From positions 1 through 64,000 of the forward strand of contig JARGOX010000017.1 in the NCBI GenBank assembly GCA_029233925.1: a stretch of DNA of 64,000 nt, in the 5' to 3' direction. Below are positions 33,777 to 43,371 of this stretch, in pieces. The stretch's first letter is position 1. The number at the start of each line of letters is the position of its first letter. The notes beneath the pieces were generated by a model, which did not search any database, had not been told where the DNA came from, and saw only the letters and a list, made by a program, of their open reading frames with translations. The position numbers and the translations under genes were made by a program. Source of the DNA: Rhizobiaceae bacterium (GTDB lineage Bacteria; Pseudomonadota; Alphaproteobacteria; Rhizobiales; Rhizobiaceae).

Positions 33777-35531
33777 TTAACGTCCCAACAATAGTGAATT
33801 CGGTTTGCGTTCGATGCTGCGCGCCAGCGAGCGGAAGGATTCCGCCGTCGATGAAATATCACGAAGAACGCCCCTGATATCCGTATAGAAACGGGAATCG
33901 GAATCATAACCCGAAACGACCGATTGCAGCCCGTCGGCGGCGGCGTTGAGGCGTTCGGCAAGCGCCGGAAGCGAGCTTGCGGCGCTGTCGACCGACTTGA
34001 GGGCGCTGTCAGCGCTGCGCAGCGTGGCATTCAGATTTTCTATGGCGCCGCCATCGCGGATGGCCGTGACAAGGGCGCGGACCTCCTGAAGCGTCTGGTC
34101 GATGGTCTGCGGGATGCGGTCCACGCCGTCGGCAGTCAGCACGCTTTCAGCGGTGCCGGTCAACTTTGAGACATTGTTGAGCGCCTGCGTCGCGGCGGTC
34201 ATCAATTCCTCTATGGGAAGGTTGGAAATGCGTGTGACCAGGCCATTGACACCGGTGTCGGCGTCGGGAACGGCAGCGGGTGCAGTCGGCAACATTATTC
34301 TGCCATCGGGATCAAGCGTGATTTCGGCTTTGGCCTGCGAGGGCAGGTTGACCAATTCCAGAACAACCGTCTGTCCAAACAGACCTTCAGCACTGACCCG
34401 GACGCGAAGGCCATTGGCGACACGGCTATCGAACAGCGCACGCACCTTGTCGGCCGACAGGCCCCCGGGCAGTCCAAGCCGTTTGGACGAGAGGCGCAAA
34501 TCAACGCGCAGCTTGACCGGGCCTTCGGCGCCGTTTTCGATGCCGACCAGATCCCCGACGCCACCCACCTTCACACCCCTGAAGCGAACAATCGTATCCA
34601 GTCCTAGACCATTGACGTCTGTATCGAGCAGAATTGAAGCCGAAATATCCGGGCTTGCATCGGCCTCAAATGCCTTGGTACGGGCCACGCTTTGGCTCGC
34701 GAAGACGTCGAAGACATGGCCGTCGGCAACCGGGCCGCCCCCCGTGACGGGTGTTCCGAATGTCACGCCACCTTCCAGCAGCGCGGCCAGACTATCAACC
34801 TTGAGCGCGATACCCTGTGCACCGAGATTGAACGAAAGGCCGGAGGCATCCCAGAATCGCGTATTGGTCGTCAGTCGGGCGTCATAGGGTTTCAGGATGA
34901 ATGCGTCCATCGTCACGGTCGTTCCGGAGTTTGACAGTTTGGGTTGCCCGATCCTGCCGACCTCGATGCCGCTTGTGAGAACCGGAGCGCCCGCTGCCAA
35001 CTGGCCGCCGGCGCGCGCTTTCAGGACGATGCGTGTGCCTTCCTCGCCAAAGGAGGCAAGCGGCGGGACATCAAGGGCGACAAAGCGATCAGCCCTGATG
35101 CCATCCTTGCCGTCCCAGTTTGCGGCGATGTAGACGCCCGAAAGCAAGGTTCCGATGCCGCTGACGCCGCGCGCCGTGACCTTCGGTTCGACGATCCAGA
35201 ACTCCGCATCGGTATCGACGTAGCGCGCAATGTTCTTGTCGAGTCGAATCTGGGCCTCCACCGCCTCCATGCCTTCGGAAAAGCCGACCGCCTCCACGAC
35301 GCCGACGCGCAAGTCACGGATGCGGACTTCCGTGGTGCCGGCGACAATGCCGGAGGCCGATTTGAACGTGATGGTGATCAATGGGCCTTTTGAAGCATAA
35401 TTGTTCCACACGACACCAGCCGAGATTGCCAGCGCCAGGAAGGGCATGAGCCATATCAGCGAGGGACGGCGGCTGTGTTTCTCCAGCTTTGGAGAAGGCA
35501 GATTGGACAGATCAGGGGCAATCTTGCTCAC
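33777..35531 (-). CDS. pqiB: PqiB-like MCE-domain lipid transport protein
   Basis: This 584-residue protein has one N-terminal membrane helix (about 24-46, SLIWLMPFLALAISAGVVWN) followed by three MCE domains. They begin near TITFKSASGIVAGTTEVRIR, TRIVLKARAGGQLAAGAPVL and SILLDTDVNGLGLDTIVRFR. A long coiled-coil-like tail (about 430-580) follows, which in PqiB builds the needle that spans the periplasm. It carries lipid between the inner and outer membranes. The start overlaps the second pqiA gene by 4 bp. Confidence 0.92.
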   Translation of the reverse strand: MSKIAPDLSNLPSPKLEKHSRRPSLIWLMPFLALAISAGVVWNNYASKGPLITITFKSASGIVAGTTEVRIRDLRVGVVEAVGFSEGMEAVEAQIRLDKNIARYVDTDAEFWIVEPKVTARGVSGIGTLLSGVYIAANWDGKDGIRADRFVALDVPPLASFGEEGTRIVLKARAGGQLAAGAPVLTSGIEVGRIGQPKLSNSGTTVTMDAFILKPYDARLTTNTRFWDASGLSFNLGAQGIALKVDSLAALLEGGVTFGTPVTGGGPVADGHVFDVFASQSVARTKAFEADASPDISASILLDTDVNGLGLDTIVRFRGVKVGGVGDLVGIENGAEGPVKLRVDLRLSSKRLGLPGGLSADKVRALFDSRVANGLRVRVSAEGLFGQTVVLELVNLPSQAKAEITLDPDGRIMLPTAPAAVPDADTGVNGLVTRISNLPIEELMTAATQALNNVSKLTGTAESVLTADGVDRIPQTIDQTLQEVRALVTAIRDGGAIENLNATLRSADSALKSVDSAASSLPALAERLNAAADGLQSVVSGYDSDSRFYTDIRGVLRDISSTAESFRSLARSIERKPNSLLLGR

Positions 35532-36166
35532 TTGGGTGTTCCTTTATCGGTGACATCCCAGATCAGGCGTGGATCGAATGCCTGGGCCGACAACATCGTA
35601 AACACAACGGAAAGGGCGAAACAGGCTGCCGCGAGCCCCGGCTTGATGGATGCCAGCACGTCGAATTGAACCAGTGCCACCAGAATAGCAACCACGAAAA
35701 CATCGATCATAGACCAACGGCCAATGAACTCCACGGCTGCGTGTAAAATGTGCAGCCTGTGAGGGTCCTTGGTGTGCGGGCGCGACAGGAGCAGCGCCAG
35801 ATAGGCAATCACGATAAATTTCCCGACCGGAATGAGCACACTGGCAATGAAGATGATCGCGCCAATGGCGTAGGCGTGGTGGTGAATGAGGGTGATGACA
35901 CCGCCGACGATGGTGCTGTCCTGCTCCTTGAACATCTGTGTCGTGCGCAACATGGGATAGATGTTTGCCGGAACATAGAGGATCAATCCGGCAAGGAGCC
36001 AGGCCAGAACCCGTTGAATGCTGCCGTCTTTGCGGCTTTGCATCCGCGCATGACAGCGGGGGCAGGATTCAACGTCAGGCGACGCCACAAGCCCGCAACT
36101 CGTGCAGGCGACCATGCCGGCATCGCGCGCCGTTATCAGGTCGTGTTGGTGGCCAGAGATGTCCAT
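35528..36166 (-). CDS. PqiA-like membrane protein, second unit
   Basis: This 212-residue protein has a zinc-ribbon-like N-terminus (CTSCGLVASPDVESCPRCHARM, about 20-41 in the mature reading) and four membrane segments, which is one PqiA module. The ATG at 36166 has AGGA upstream and overlaps the first unit by 31 bp; an earlier ATG at 36232 would overlap it further. In E. coli a single PqiA holds two such modules in one chain; here they are separate genes that probably assemble as a pair. Confidence 0.85.
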   Translation of the reverse strand: MDISGHQHDLITARDAGMVACTSCGLVASPDVESCPRCHARMQSRKDGSIQRVLAWLLAGLILYVPANIYPMLRTTQMFKEQDSTIVGGVITLIHHHAYAIGAIIFIASVLIPVGKFIVIAYLALLLSRPHTKDPHRLHILHAAVEFIGRWSMIDVFVVAILVALVQFDVLASIKPGLAAACFALSVVFTMLSAQAFDPRLIWDVTDKGTPK

Positions 36167-36753
36167 AGCGTGTTCCTGCACATGAAAGTATCTTGAAAAG
36201 TATTGACGACAACAAGCAGGACAAATGCCCAAAATGCCGTCCCGGTGTGGACGGTGGCCATGCCTCCAATCTTGACCAGGGCAACTGCAACACCGACCAT
36301 GAATATTTCCGCCATTGCCCAGGGCTTGAGCACAAAGGCCCAGCGCAGCGAAGATTGCGCGCCGCTTGCATTGGCGTGCCCTGTCAGCAGCGGTGCGAGC
36401 GCATAGATCAACAGCAGTGAACGGGCGACAGGCACGACAATAATGAAAATCAGAACGGCAAACGCCAGCGGCATCATGATTCCCGTGGCAAAGCCCAGGA
36501 CGACATCCGCAACAGATGCGCTTGAAGCAAACGGTCCGGCGTTCAGGTGCAAAAAGGGTGCAAACAGAACAATTCCCATCAAGATCGTCGAGGTCAGCGC
36601 CAAACCGACCACGCGCGCAATTGCTTCAGACTTGCCGAGCGTCAACTGATAACCACAGCGCAAGCACCGCGTACGGGTAACCATCCGGGCCGCCGAAAGC
36701 CTGTAGACGACATCGCAATGGGGGCATGCGATACATGTGGAATCGTAAATCAC
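36136..36753 (-). CDS. pqiA: PqiA-like membrane protein, first unit
   Basis: This 205-residue protein has two CxxC pairs (CPHCDVVYRL and CLRCGYQL, about 10-38), then four hydrophobic segments ending near FWAFVLLVVVNTFQD. It corresponds to the N-terminal module of PqiA and is the first gene of the pqi operon. Its region upstream (36754-36974) is shared with the divergent histidine kinase gene. Confidence 0.87.
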   Translation of the reverse strand: MIYDSTCIACPHCDVVYRLSAARMVTRTRCLRCGYQLTLGKSEAIARVVGLALTSTILMGIVLFAPFLHLNAGPFASSASVADVVLGFATGIMMPLAFAVLIFIIVVPVARSLLLIYALAPLLTGHANASGAQSSLRWAFVLKPWAMAEIFMVGVAVALVKIGGMATVHTGTAFWAFVLLVVVNTFQDTFMCRNTLWTSLATNTT

Positions 36754-36974
36754 GGTTTTACCTTGTCAAATGCGTGTAAAGAAGGTCGGAACCCAAGCAA
36801 AATGAGCCAGCAGGCAGGATGCTGCCGGAATGTATATGTTTTTCTTTATGTTCTTTTTCTGTCCGAGACCAATTGTCCCTGTTGGGCGTGGGGTGACGGC
36901 AGATTGTTTCGGGCGGTGTCATGGACCAATGACAAATCCATTTTTGCTCCACAATTACACGCGATAGGAGCGCC

Positions 36975-38444
36975 ATGCTTTGGAAACGTTTATCACTCAC
37001 CAAAAAAATATTTCTGACGATATCGCTGACGGCTGCGATGATCGTCATCATCATGGCTGGGCTTGTCGCACTGAGCATGCGCGATGGATTTGCCAAATAT
37101 CTGCTGCAGGCAGAGATCAATCGGCTGGACGATTTGGAAACGGCCTTGAGCAGGTCCTACGATCCGAAAACGCAAGGCTGGCCGGCTTTGGACGGGCCTG
37201 AGAGGGCGTGGATCTCGTTTGTTGCCGAAAATCTTGGTCCCGAACCTGAGAGAATGCGGCCTGCACCAGAACATGCGATGCCCGAGGCAAGAGCAAACGC
37301 ATTTGATGCAGAGGGCTTTTTGCCCCCACCGCCGGAGCGCAAGGCGCCTCCCCACCTCACAGAACGCATCGTATTGCTTGATCAGAATCGTTCCGTGATT
37401 GCCGGAACACATCAACGCGGCGATCAATCGGTAGAGCGAGCGATCTACCTGTCGGGACAATCCAACACATCAGAGCCGGTTGGATGGATCAGACTGCTTG
37501 CCCCGATGGGTGCGGCCGGACCGCCTGACACCATTTTTCTGAGAGGTCAGTACAAGTCCCTGCTGATAGCGTCCCTTGTGGCTCTGGGCTTGTCTTTGGC
37601 CGTGGCCTTGTTTCTCGCACGACAATTTCTGACGCCCATTCGTGAACTGGCCGCTGGAAGCAGTCGTTTGGCTTCGGGTGAATTTACCAGCCGAATTGCC
37701 CATAATCGACACGATGAATTGGGAAGACTGATGGATGACTATAATGTTCTGGCGCAAAGTCTCGATCATTCCGAACGGGCTGAGCGGCAATGGATCACGG
37801 ACACATCTCACGAATTGCAGACGCCATTGGCAATCCTACGAGCGGAAATCGAAGCATTGCAGGATGGGGTGAGAAAGCCAAACGCTGAAAATCTCGGGAG
37901 TTTGCACGCTTCGGTCATGCGCCTGTCCGCGCTTGTTCGCGATATCAACGCTCTTTCAAGGACGCGGGAAGGAACACCGTCACTGTGCCTCGAGAATGTT
38001 GATCTTTCAACAATCATTGAAGAGGCAATCTGCACCGCCGCCGAAGGTCTCAAGTCCGCCGAAATCTCGATAAGTTCGCATATTGACGAGGACTTGATAC
38101 TGAATTGCGATCAATTTCGAATGCGTCAGGTGATGGACAATCTTCTGGAGAACAGCAAGCGTTATACGAGCGCCAAGGGTCATATCGGCATCAAGGCAGG
38201 AAAAACCGACTCCGGCGTCTTCATATACATTGAAGACACAGCGCCTTGCCCTCCTGAGGATACGATTGAACACCTCTTCAAGCGATTTTACCGGGTAGAA
38301 CAATCCCGTTCTCGCGAATATGGCGGCTCTGGATTGGGGCTTTCAATTTGCGAAGCAATCATCCGCGCCCATGGCGGCGAGATCAAGGCGCAGCCATCTC
38401 AATCCGGCGGATTGAAAATCATCATGACGCTTCCAGCAAACTGA
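36975..38444 (+). CDS. Sensor histidine kinase, BaeS-like
   Basis: This 489-residue kinase has a membrane segment at about 11-34, a periplasmic sensor region rich in Pro and acidic residues (35-193), a second membrane segment (194-216), a HAMP domain (217-270), an H-box with the phosphorylated His279 in TDTSHELQTP, and an ATPase domain with NLLENSKRY, then GGSGLGLSICEAIIRAHGG. AGGAGCG precedes the ATG. It is divergent from the pqi operon and is followed 12 bp later by its response regulator. BaeS-type kinases react to envelope stress, and the neighbouring lipid-transport operon may be a target. Confidence 0.93.
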   Translation: MLWKRLSLTKKIFLTISLTAAMIVIIMAGLVALSMRDGFAKYLLQAEINRLDDLETALSRSYDPKTQGWPALDGPERAWISFVAENLGPEPERMRPAPEHAMPEARANAFDAEGFLPPPPERKAPPHLTERIVLLDQNRSVIAGTHQRGDQSVERAIYLSGQSNTSEPVGWIRLLAPMGAAGPPDTIFLRGQYKSLLIASLVALGLSLAVALFLARQFLTPIRELAAGSSRLASGEFTSRIAHNRHDELGRLMDDYNVLAQSLDHSERAERQWITDTSHELQTPLAILRAEIEALQDGVRKPNAENLGSLHASVMRLSALVRDINALSRTREGTPSLCLENVDLSTIIEEAICTAAEGLKSAEISISSHIDEDLILNCDQFRMRQVMDNLLENSKRYTSAKGHIGIKAGKTDSGVFIYIEDTAPCPPEDTIEHLFKRFYRVEQSRSREYGGSGLGLSICEAIIRAHGGEIKAQPSQSGGLKIIMTLPAN

Positions 38445-38456
38445 CAGAAACAAACC

Positions 38457-39143
38457 ATGGCCAATGAAATCGTGCATAGAATCCTCGTTGTCGAAGACGA
38501 GTTGACACTTGCGAATGTCGTGAAAGATTATTTTATACAGGCTGGCATGGACGTCATGGTTCTTTCCAGCGGGCTTGAAGCGGTCAAAACCATATTGACG
38601 GGCAATTTCAATCTTGTTGTTCTGGATTTGATGCTACCGGGTGTGGATGGATTGACCATCTGTCGCGAAGTCCGCGAGACAAGTGATATTCCGGTCATTA
38701 TGGTGACTGCGAAAGTCGAAGAAATAGACCGTCTTATCGGGTTGGAAATGGGCGCTGACGATTATTTGTGCAAGCCCTTTTCGCCCAGAGAACTTGTCGC
38801 GCGGGCAAAGGCCGTACTTCGGCGCAATTCGACCCATTTGGATGCTATTCCTGAAACAGCCAATCGATTGACCGTCGATGCAGAGCGTTGGGTGGTGACT
38901 TTGGATGGGGTGAATATTGAACTCACGAGACGGGAATTCAAGCTGCTGCAAATTCTCCACGCCAGACCAGGCAGAGTGTACTCGCGCTCGCAGTTGTTGG
39001 ATCTTGCGTTTCCCGACGACAGCGAGGTGATCGACCGAACAATCGATAGCCATATCAAGAATATTCGCAGCAAAATGAGAACGATTTCCGAGTGGGATCC
39101 CATTCGTTCCGTCTATGGCATTGGCTACTCCTATGAAGCCTGA
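38457..39143 (+). CDS. OmpR-family response regulator, BaeR-like
   Basis: This 228-residue regulator has a receiver domain with phospho-acceptor D57 (LVVLDLMLPG), acid pair ED near 13-14 and Lys in CKPFSPRELV. It is followed by a winged-helix output domain (LTRREFKLLQILHARPGRVY, then DRTIDSHIKNIRSKM). It is the partner of the kinase encoded just upstream. Confidence 0.94.
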   Translation: MANEIVHRILVVEDELTLANVVKDYFIQAGMDVMVLSSGLEAVKTILTGNFNLVVLDLMLPGVDGLTICREVRETSDIPVIMVTAKVEEIDRLIGLEMGADDYLCKPFSPRELVARAKAVLRRNSTHLDAIPETANRLTVDAERWVVTLDGVNIELTRREFKLLQILHARPGRVYSRSQLLDLAFPDDSEVIDRTIDSHIKNIRSKMRTISEWDPIRSVYGIGYSYEA

Positions 39144-39571
39144 CGGTTTCCTGTCTTACCAGGGAAACGACACGGGGTATTGTCTTCCCATCGAACGAAT
39201 TGACTGGATCTTCTTTGGTCGCTGATCCGATCATAACATCTATTAACGTGCAGACCTTTCGAAATGCCGTTTCATGCTTTTCCAGTAGCTCTTATGGCGA
39301 TCTGCAATAGCCTCGGTCCCCCGCCAAAAGCGTAAATAGACACGGGATCGGTTCTCCGAAATCAATTGGTTCCATTTGAACACAATTGTCAGCAAAATTT
39401 CTCTTTACAGACACATTGCGTGCAATTCCTCTGCATAATGCTGGCCGATTATAGCTCCAGGAGAGGTGTCGCAAACCCATTTACCGGAGCAATGTGATGA
39501 ATGTAAAAATATCGGTCTAAAGCCAGGCAATATCAAAAAAAACACATTTTATAGGCGATCTGCGCAAGGAA
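39144..39571. other. Intergenic region before the lipoprotein gene
   Basis: No gene or RNA is recognised. A seven-codon frame with a ribosome site (GGAG at 39486-39489, ATG at 39498) is out of frame with the lipoprotein gene and has no clear meaning. Confidence 0.4.
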
Positions 39572-40000
39572 TTGTTTCCAACCAAATCGGCAACCATCGT
39601 GATGGTGGCTCTCATGTTATCTGCCTGCGTTACGGGCAATCAGAGCATTCTGGGATTTGGTACAGAGGTCAGTCAGGTTTCAAATCTGATTTACAAAGTT
39701 GAAGTCAATGGCTTTGCGACCCAGAGCATCGAAGAAGTCCGTGACATTGCCCTGCTGCAGGCATCGGAAAAGACGATCGAAAGTGGTTACAGCAGATTTC
39801 GGATCATTGGTGGGGACGGCTTCAAAAAGGTGAGGCGGACACTTCAGGCCGGCCCAATCCCGTTGCCGATTGCCAATGAGCCTCAAGGAAACATCACGGT
39901 AAAATTCCTTGGCGAGGACGAGGCTTCAGACGCGGATACCTATGATGCGGCAAGGGAGGTTCAGCGGCTTTCTGTCCTCATTGACTCTGAACAATCCTGA
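39572..40000 (+). CDS. Small outer-envelope lipoprotein, CC0125/CC1285-like
   Basis: This 142-residue lipoprotein has a signal peptide ending in the lipobox LSAC (Cys19). The mature part, with YKVEVNGFATQSIEEVRDIA and LLQASEKTIESGYSRFRIIG, matches the small alphaproteobacterial lipoproteins known by the Caulobacter locus names CC0125/CC1285, whose role is unknown. The start is TTG at 39572 with only a weakly placed AAGGA; no in-frame ATG gives a full signal peptide. It may be a target of the upstream two-component system. Confidence 0.75.
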   Translation: MFPTKSATIVMVALMLSACVTGNQSILGFGTEVSQVSNLIYKVEVNGFATQSIEEVRDIALLQASEKTIESGYSRFRIIGGDGFKKVRRTLQAGPIPLPIANEPQGNITVKFLGEDEASDADTYDAAREVQRLSVLIDSEQS

Positions 40001-40115
40001 TTGGAGTCGGATGTTTTGACTTCGCCCTGATCTCTCCTCAATTCCTGCAAACTTGCTTCTTCTTTGATTGGCAATATGCACCATCAACGAACCATGACAC
40101 CAAAGGATACTGAAT

Positions 40116-40475
40116 ATGAATACTGATTCAAATCGCGAAAGCCAGAACGCTACACGCAGGTTTTGGCTTCCAGCCATGATTGCGGCTGCATCACTGTTTT
40201 CCATTGCAGTCGCAACGGTCACCCTGGCCCAGCAATTCAATGATTCTGAGAATGTATCGATTTGGGTGAAGAATGATGTACCAGCGAAAAAGGGCAATCG
40301 CCCTGGTCGGCCACCGAAAGAAGTTCTGAGCGCCTGCAAAAGCAAGGTGGAAAACATGAGCTGCAACTTCAATGATACACGCCGCAGCATGGAAATCGAG
40401 GGCACCTGTCGCCAGGTGACTCAGGGCGTAACCGCGTGCGTGCCCAATGATGCATCCCTGCCACCAAGGGCTTGA
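40116..40475 (+). CDS. Hypothetical exported protein
   Basis: This 119-residue protein has a hydrophobic segment (about 17-37, LPAMIAAASLFSIAVATVTL) that is probably a signal peptide cleaved after LAQ. The mature part is basic and carries four Cys (SACKSKVENMSCNF, GTCRQVTQGVTACV), likely as two disulfides. AAGGA precedes the ATG. No family is recognised. A strong hairpin follows the stop. Confidence 0.7.
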   Translation: MNTDSNRESQNATRRFWLPAMIAAASLFSIAVATVTLAQQFNDSENVSIWVKNDVPAKKGNRPGRPPKEVLSACKSKVENMSCNFNDTRRSMEIEGTCRQVTQGVTACVPNDASLPPRA

Positions 40476-40489
40476 AGCAACAGATAAAA

Positions 40490-40512
40490 CCGGCGCAACA
40501 TGTTTGCGCCGG
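40490..40512 (+). terminator. Strong hairpin after the exported-protein gene
   Basis: CCGGCGCAA (40490-40498) and TTGCGCCGG (40504-40512) form a perfect 9-bp stem with a five-base loop. Only a short CTT follows, so termination is probable but not certain. Confidence 0.55.
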
Positions 40513-40607
40513 CTTGCTGACTTCATGGTGAAGTGCGATGTGGTTTTACACCGCCCGTATGGCTCGGTTTGAAGTTGTTGAAACGTACGGTAATCGCGCT
40601 CTTTGCC

Positions 40608-41276
40608 TCAGGACCCGAGGATGGCCTGCCGGTTTTTGATGGCGAGTTCGAGCAATTTGTTCGGCCCTTTTGCATCCAGTTTTTCTGCCAGGCTTGAGCG
40701 ATGCGCTTCGACGGTGCGGGTGCTCAAATTGAGCTTTTCAGCGATTTCGCGGCTGGTATGGGAGGCGGTCAGCAAATCGAGGACTTTTTTTTCCGCCCTC
40801 GATACATTGCGCAGGGCATGGGCGAGCGTTTCATCTTGCGGCGCCCTGAGGTAATCGCGCACTTCCCTGCCGATGGACTCACTGGTGTAGAACAGGCTCG
40901 TATCCTGCCTCACTGCGTTCAGCAGTTCTGATTGGGCATCTTCCTTGGCGAGGAATCCGTTGGCTCCAAGGTCCTTTGCCTTTTGAACATAGGCCAGTTC
41001 GGTGTGCATGGAGAGAACGTAGATCTCGAGGTCCGGCTGATTGTGCTGCGCCCAGGCCAGCAGCCCGAACCCGTCGATGCGTGGCATGGACAGGTCGGCG
41101 ATCAGAATATGCGGCCGGAAGATTTCTAGCTTTGCAATGCAGGCTTCGCCATCAGAGGCCTCGGCGACGACCTTGAGGCTGGTATCGACCGAAAGACAAC
41201 TGACGACTCCGCTGCGAAACAGGGGATGATCGTCGGCGACAATGACATTGATCAGGGCAGTTTGTGGCGAAGACAT
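40608..41276 (-). CDS. NarL/FixJ-type response regulator
   Basis: This 222-residue regulator has a receiver domain (ADDHPLFRSG, phospho-acceptor D61 in LIADLSMPRIDG, Lys in LAKEDA) and a LuxR-type HTH (KKVLDLLTASHTSREIAEKL, then STRTVEAHRSSLAEKL). It lies 9 bp after the 7TM kinase gene and is its partner. Confidence 0.93.
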   Translation of the reverse strand: MSSPQTALINVIVADDHPLFRSGVVSCLSVDTSLKVVAEASDGEACIAKLEIFRPHILIADLSMPRIDGFGLLAWAQHNQPDLEIYVLSMHTELAYVQKAKDLGANGFLAKEDAQSELLNAVRQDTSLFYTSESIGREVRDYLRAPQDETLAHALRNVSRAEKKVLDLLTASHTSREIAEKLNLSTRTVEAHRSSLAEKLDAKGPNKLLELAIKNRQAILGS

Positions 41277-41285
41277 CCGGCTTCC

Positions 41286-43136
41286 TCATTCGTGCGCATT
41301 GTCATCAATGGGTACCGATATGCAAACCCTGAGGCCAGCCAGAAGGCCTTCGGTCTTTTCCCAGGTGCCGCCCAAGGTGCGCACCCGTTCGTCAATGGAG
41401 ACGAAACCAAGGCCATTGGGTTCATCAACCGCTTGGGGCTGCAATCCAACGCCATCATCCTCAATGACGATTTCAAGGCGATTGCCTTTCGCTTTGATGG
41501 TCAGTTCGCAACAGGTGGCGGCGGCGTGCCGGCTGATGTTTGAGATGCACTCCTGAATGATCCTGAACACATGAAGTTCGGTGTCTCGAGGCACACTGGT
41601 TTCATCAAAGTCCAGGTCCAGTCGGGTCCGAATTTTCTCCGATTTTTCGAAATTGTCAAAAAGATTGTGGATGGCCTTTTCCAAGCCGAAATGTTCGATC
41701 ATTGCCGGGTGCATGTCATGGGATATGCGGCGCAGCCCGTTCAGGGCCGTTGTCGCCGCACCGACACATTCGCCAATCGATGCCTTTATCCCGGCTGGCA
41801 GGTCGATGTCCATAAGACGCTTCAAATTGTTGAGAACCACCAGGAAATCCTGACCGACGCCATCATGAAGTTCCTTGGACAGGTGTCTGCGTTCGGCATC
41901 CTGCGCCGCAATGGCTTTGGTCGCGCTTTCATTCCTCAGCGCCAGAACCCTGTTGTTTGCCAGCAATGTCGCTTCTTCTGTCACCCGAATTCTGGACGCC
42001 AGAGCCAGGGAGAAGAAGATGGCTTCGAGACACAATGTGATTTCCATCGCATTGTTGCCGAGTTGAATGAGGGTAACGCCAAAAACCTTGTTGAGACCAA
42101 TCATCGACAGGCCGGGCATGACCGCCAGCCCGAAAGGCGCCAATAGAATGCGTGCCGTTTTGTCTCCAGCCATGGCGTGGCGGATCATGAACCATGAGAC
42201 AAAGACAAAAAAAAGGGCGGCGCTTGCCAGCATCCAGAGTTGAACTGCCCAGAAAGGCAAAATGATTGCACTCATTGCCGCCATGAGAGCGGAGGCCAAG
42301 CCGACAAAGATTGGCCAGGCTGCACGGGTGCTTGCAAGTTCGTCCCGATTGAACAACCAGATAAAAAGCGAACCAAACAGAATGCTGAAGAAAAGCGATG
42401 TCGCGAGGATTGCATTGCTCCAGCCGACTTTGCCGGGCCAGAAATAGACGGCGCCATAACCGGAAAGATATTGCGAAAGAACAAGCAGCGACGAAATACA
42501 TAATGCGTTGACCAGAAATGCGGGGTCTCTGACCAGAACGGAGACCACAACGTTGTAAACGATCAACGCGAAAACAAATCCGAGCAAAAATGTTTTCAGG
42601 ACCTGGTCCATGGCCTGCATCTCGATAAAGGGCGAGAGTTTCCATGCGGTCGCCGTAATGGAGAGGGCTGTCGTCTGGATGATATGAATGTAGATCACAC
42701 CGGTCTCAGCCCCTTCGGGCAGTGGCAGAGCCATGAAGGGCGATGAGAAAAGCTTTTGTGCGTTTGCAACCTGGTCACCGGTCAATATCCGGCTCCACGC
42801 GCTGGTGTCCGTGGGCCTTGCAAACATGGTCACATCATCGAGAACAGGGTTCAATTGAATAAGCGCATAGGGGCCGACATCTTCAATTTTCAGCCAGATG
42901 GACGTTTCTCCGTATCGGCTTCGAACGCTGGAAACCTTTTGGTCCGGGAAAGAGAAGCGGGCGTCTTCGCAACAGAAATCCGCAATGTCTGCTGACTGCG
43001 GGACGTCTCTGAGGACCTGAAAGGAAAGGGTTTTGCGTCCAGTATCTGCCGCCTGAACGCCGTGAGTCTGGCTCACCACCAACAAACCGAATATGCACCA
43101 GAATATTGTTCGCAGCATCGAGCGATATTCCCTCAT
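41286..43136 (-). CDS. 7TM-DISM sensor histidine kinase
   Basis: This 616-residue membrane kinase begins with a signal peptide (SMLRTIFWCIFGLLVVSQTH). A periplasmic beta-sandwich sensor of the 7TMR-DISMED2 type follows (about 40-190), then seven membrane segments (about 195-395) and a HisKA_3 domain with the phosphorylated His in SKELHDGVGQDFL. The ATPase domain carries IQECISNISRHAAATCC and DDGVGL. The ATG at 43136 has GGAGA upstream; a longer frame exists but lacks support. It is divergent from the secreted cysteine-rich genes, which it may control. Confidence 0.9.
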   Translation of the reverse strand: MREYRSMLRTIFWCIFGLLVVSQTHGVQAADTGRKTLSFQVLRDVPQSADIADFCCEDARFSFPDQKVSSVRSRYGETSIWLKIEDVGPYALIQLNPVLDDVTMFARPTDTSAWSRILTGDQVANAQKLFSSPFMALPLPEGAETGVIYIHIIQTTALSITATAWKLSPFIEMQAMDQVLKTFLLGFVFALIVYNVVVSVLVRDPAFLVNALCISSLLVLSQYLSGYGAVYFWPGKVGWSNAILATSLFFSILFGSLFIWLFNRDELASTRAAWPIFVGLASALMAAMSAIILPFWAVQLWMLASAALFFVFVSWFMIRHAMAGDKTARILLAPFGLAVMPGLSMIGLNKVFGVTLIQLGNNAMEITLCLEAIFFSLALASRIRVTEEATLLANNRVLALRNESATKAIAAQDAERRHLSKELHDGVGQDFLVVLNNLKRLMDIDLPAGIKASIGECVGAATTALNGLRRISHDMHPAMIEHFGLEKAIHNLFDNFEKSEKIRTRLDLDFDETSVPRDTELHVFRIIQECISNISRHAAATCCELTIKAKGNRLEIVIEDDGVGLQPQAVDEPNGLGFVSIDERVRTLGGTWEKTEGLLAGLRVCISVPIDDNAHE

Positions 43137-43371
43137 GACGTCTCCGAGATATTGCGCCGGAACGTATGTTGTTGCGGACTTTCCAAAAGCCGCACGCTGA
43201 CAATATTCGGACCCGGAGACAGCGCAATCACACCAATTGGTAGAGGCACGCCCCCCTGGTTTCAATGCGTATATGTACCTAATTTTCCCGTATTTGTCCG
43301 AATGGTCATTCTGTTTTGTTTGCGCCAATCTTGTCCTGACGATCATGCTGTCCGGAAATTGGGGGCACACC

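Noticed and set aside
39466-39702. 78-codon frame overlapping the small lipoprotein gene
   Set aside because: The lipoprotein frame has a signal peptide, lipobox and family resemblance; this frame has none.
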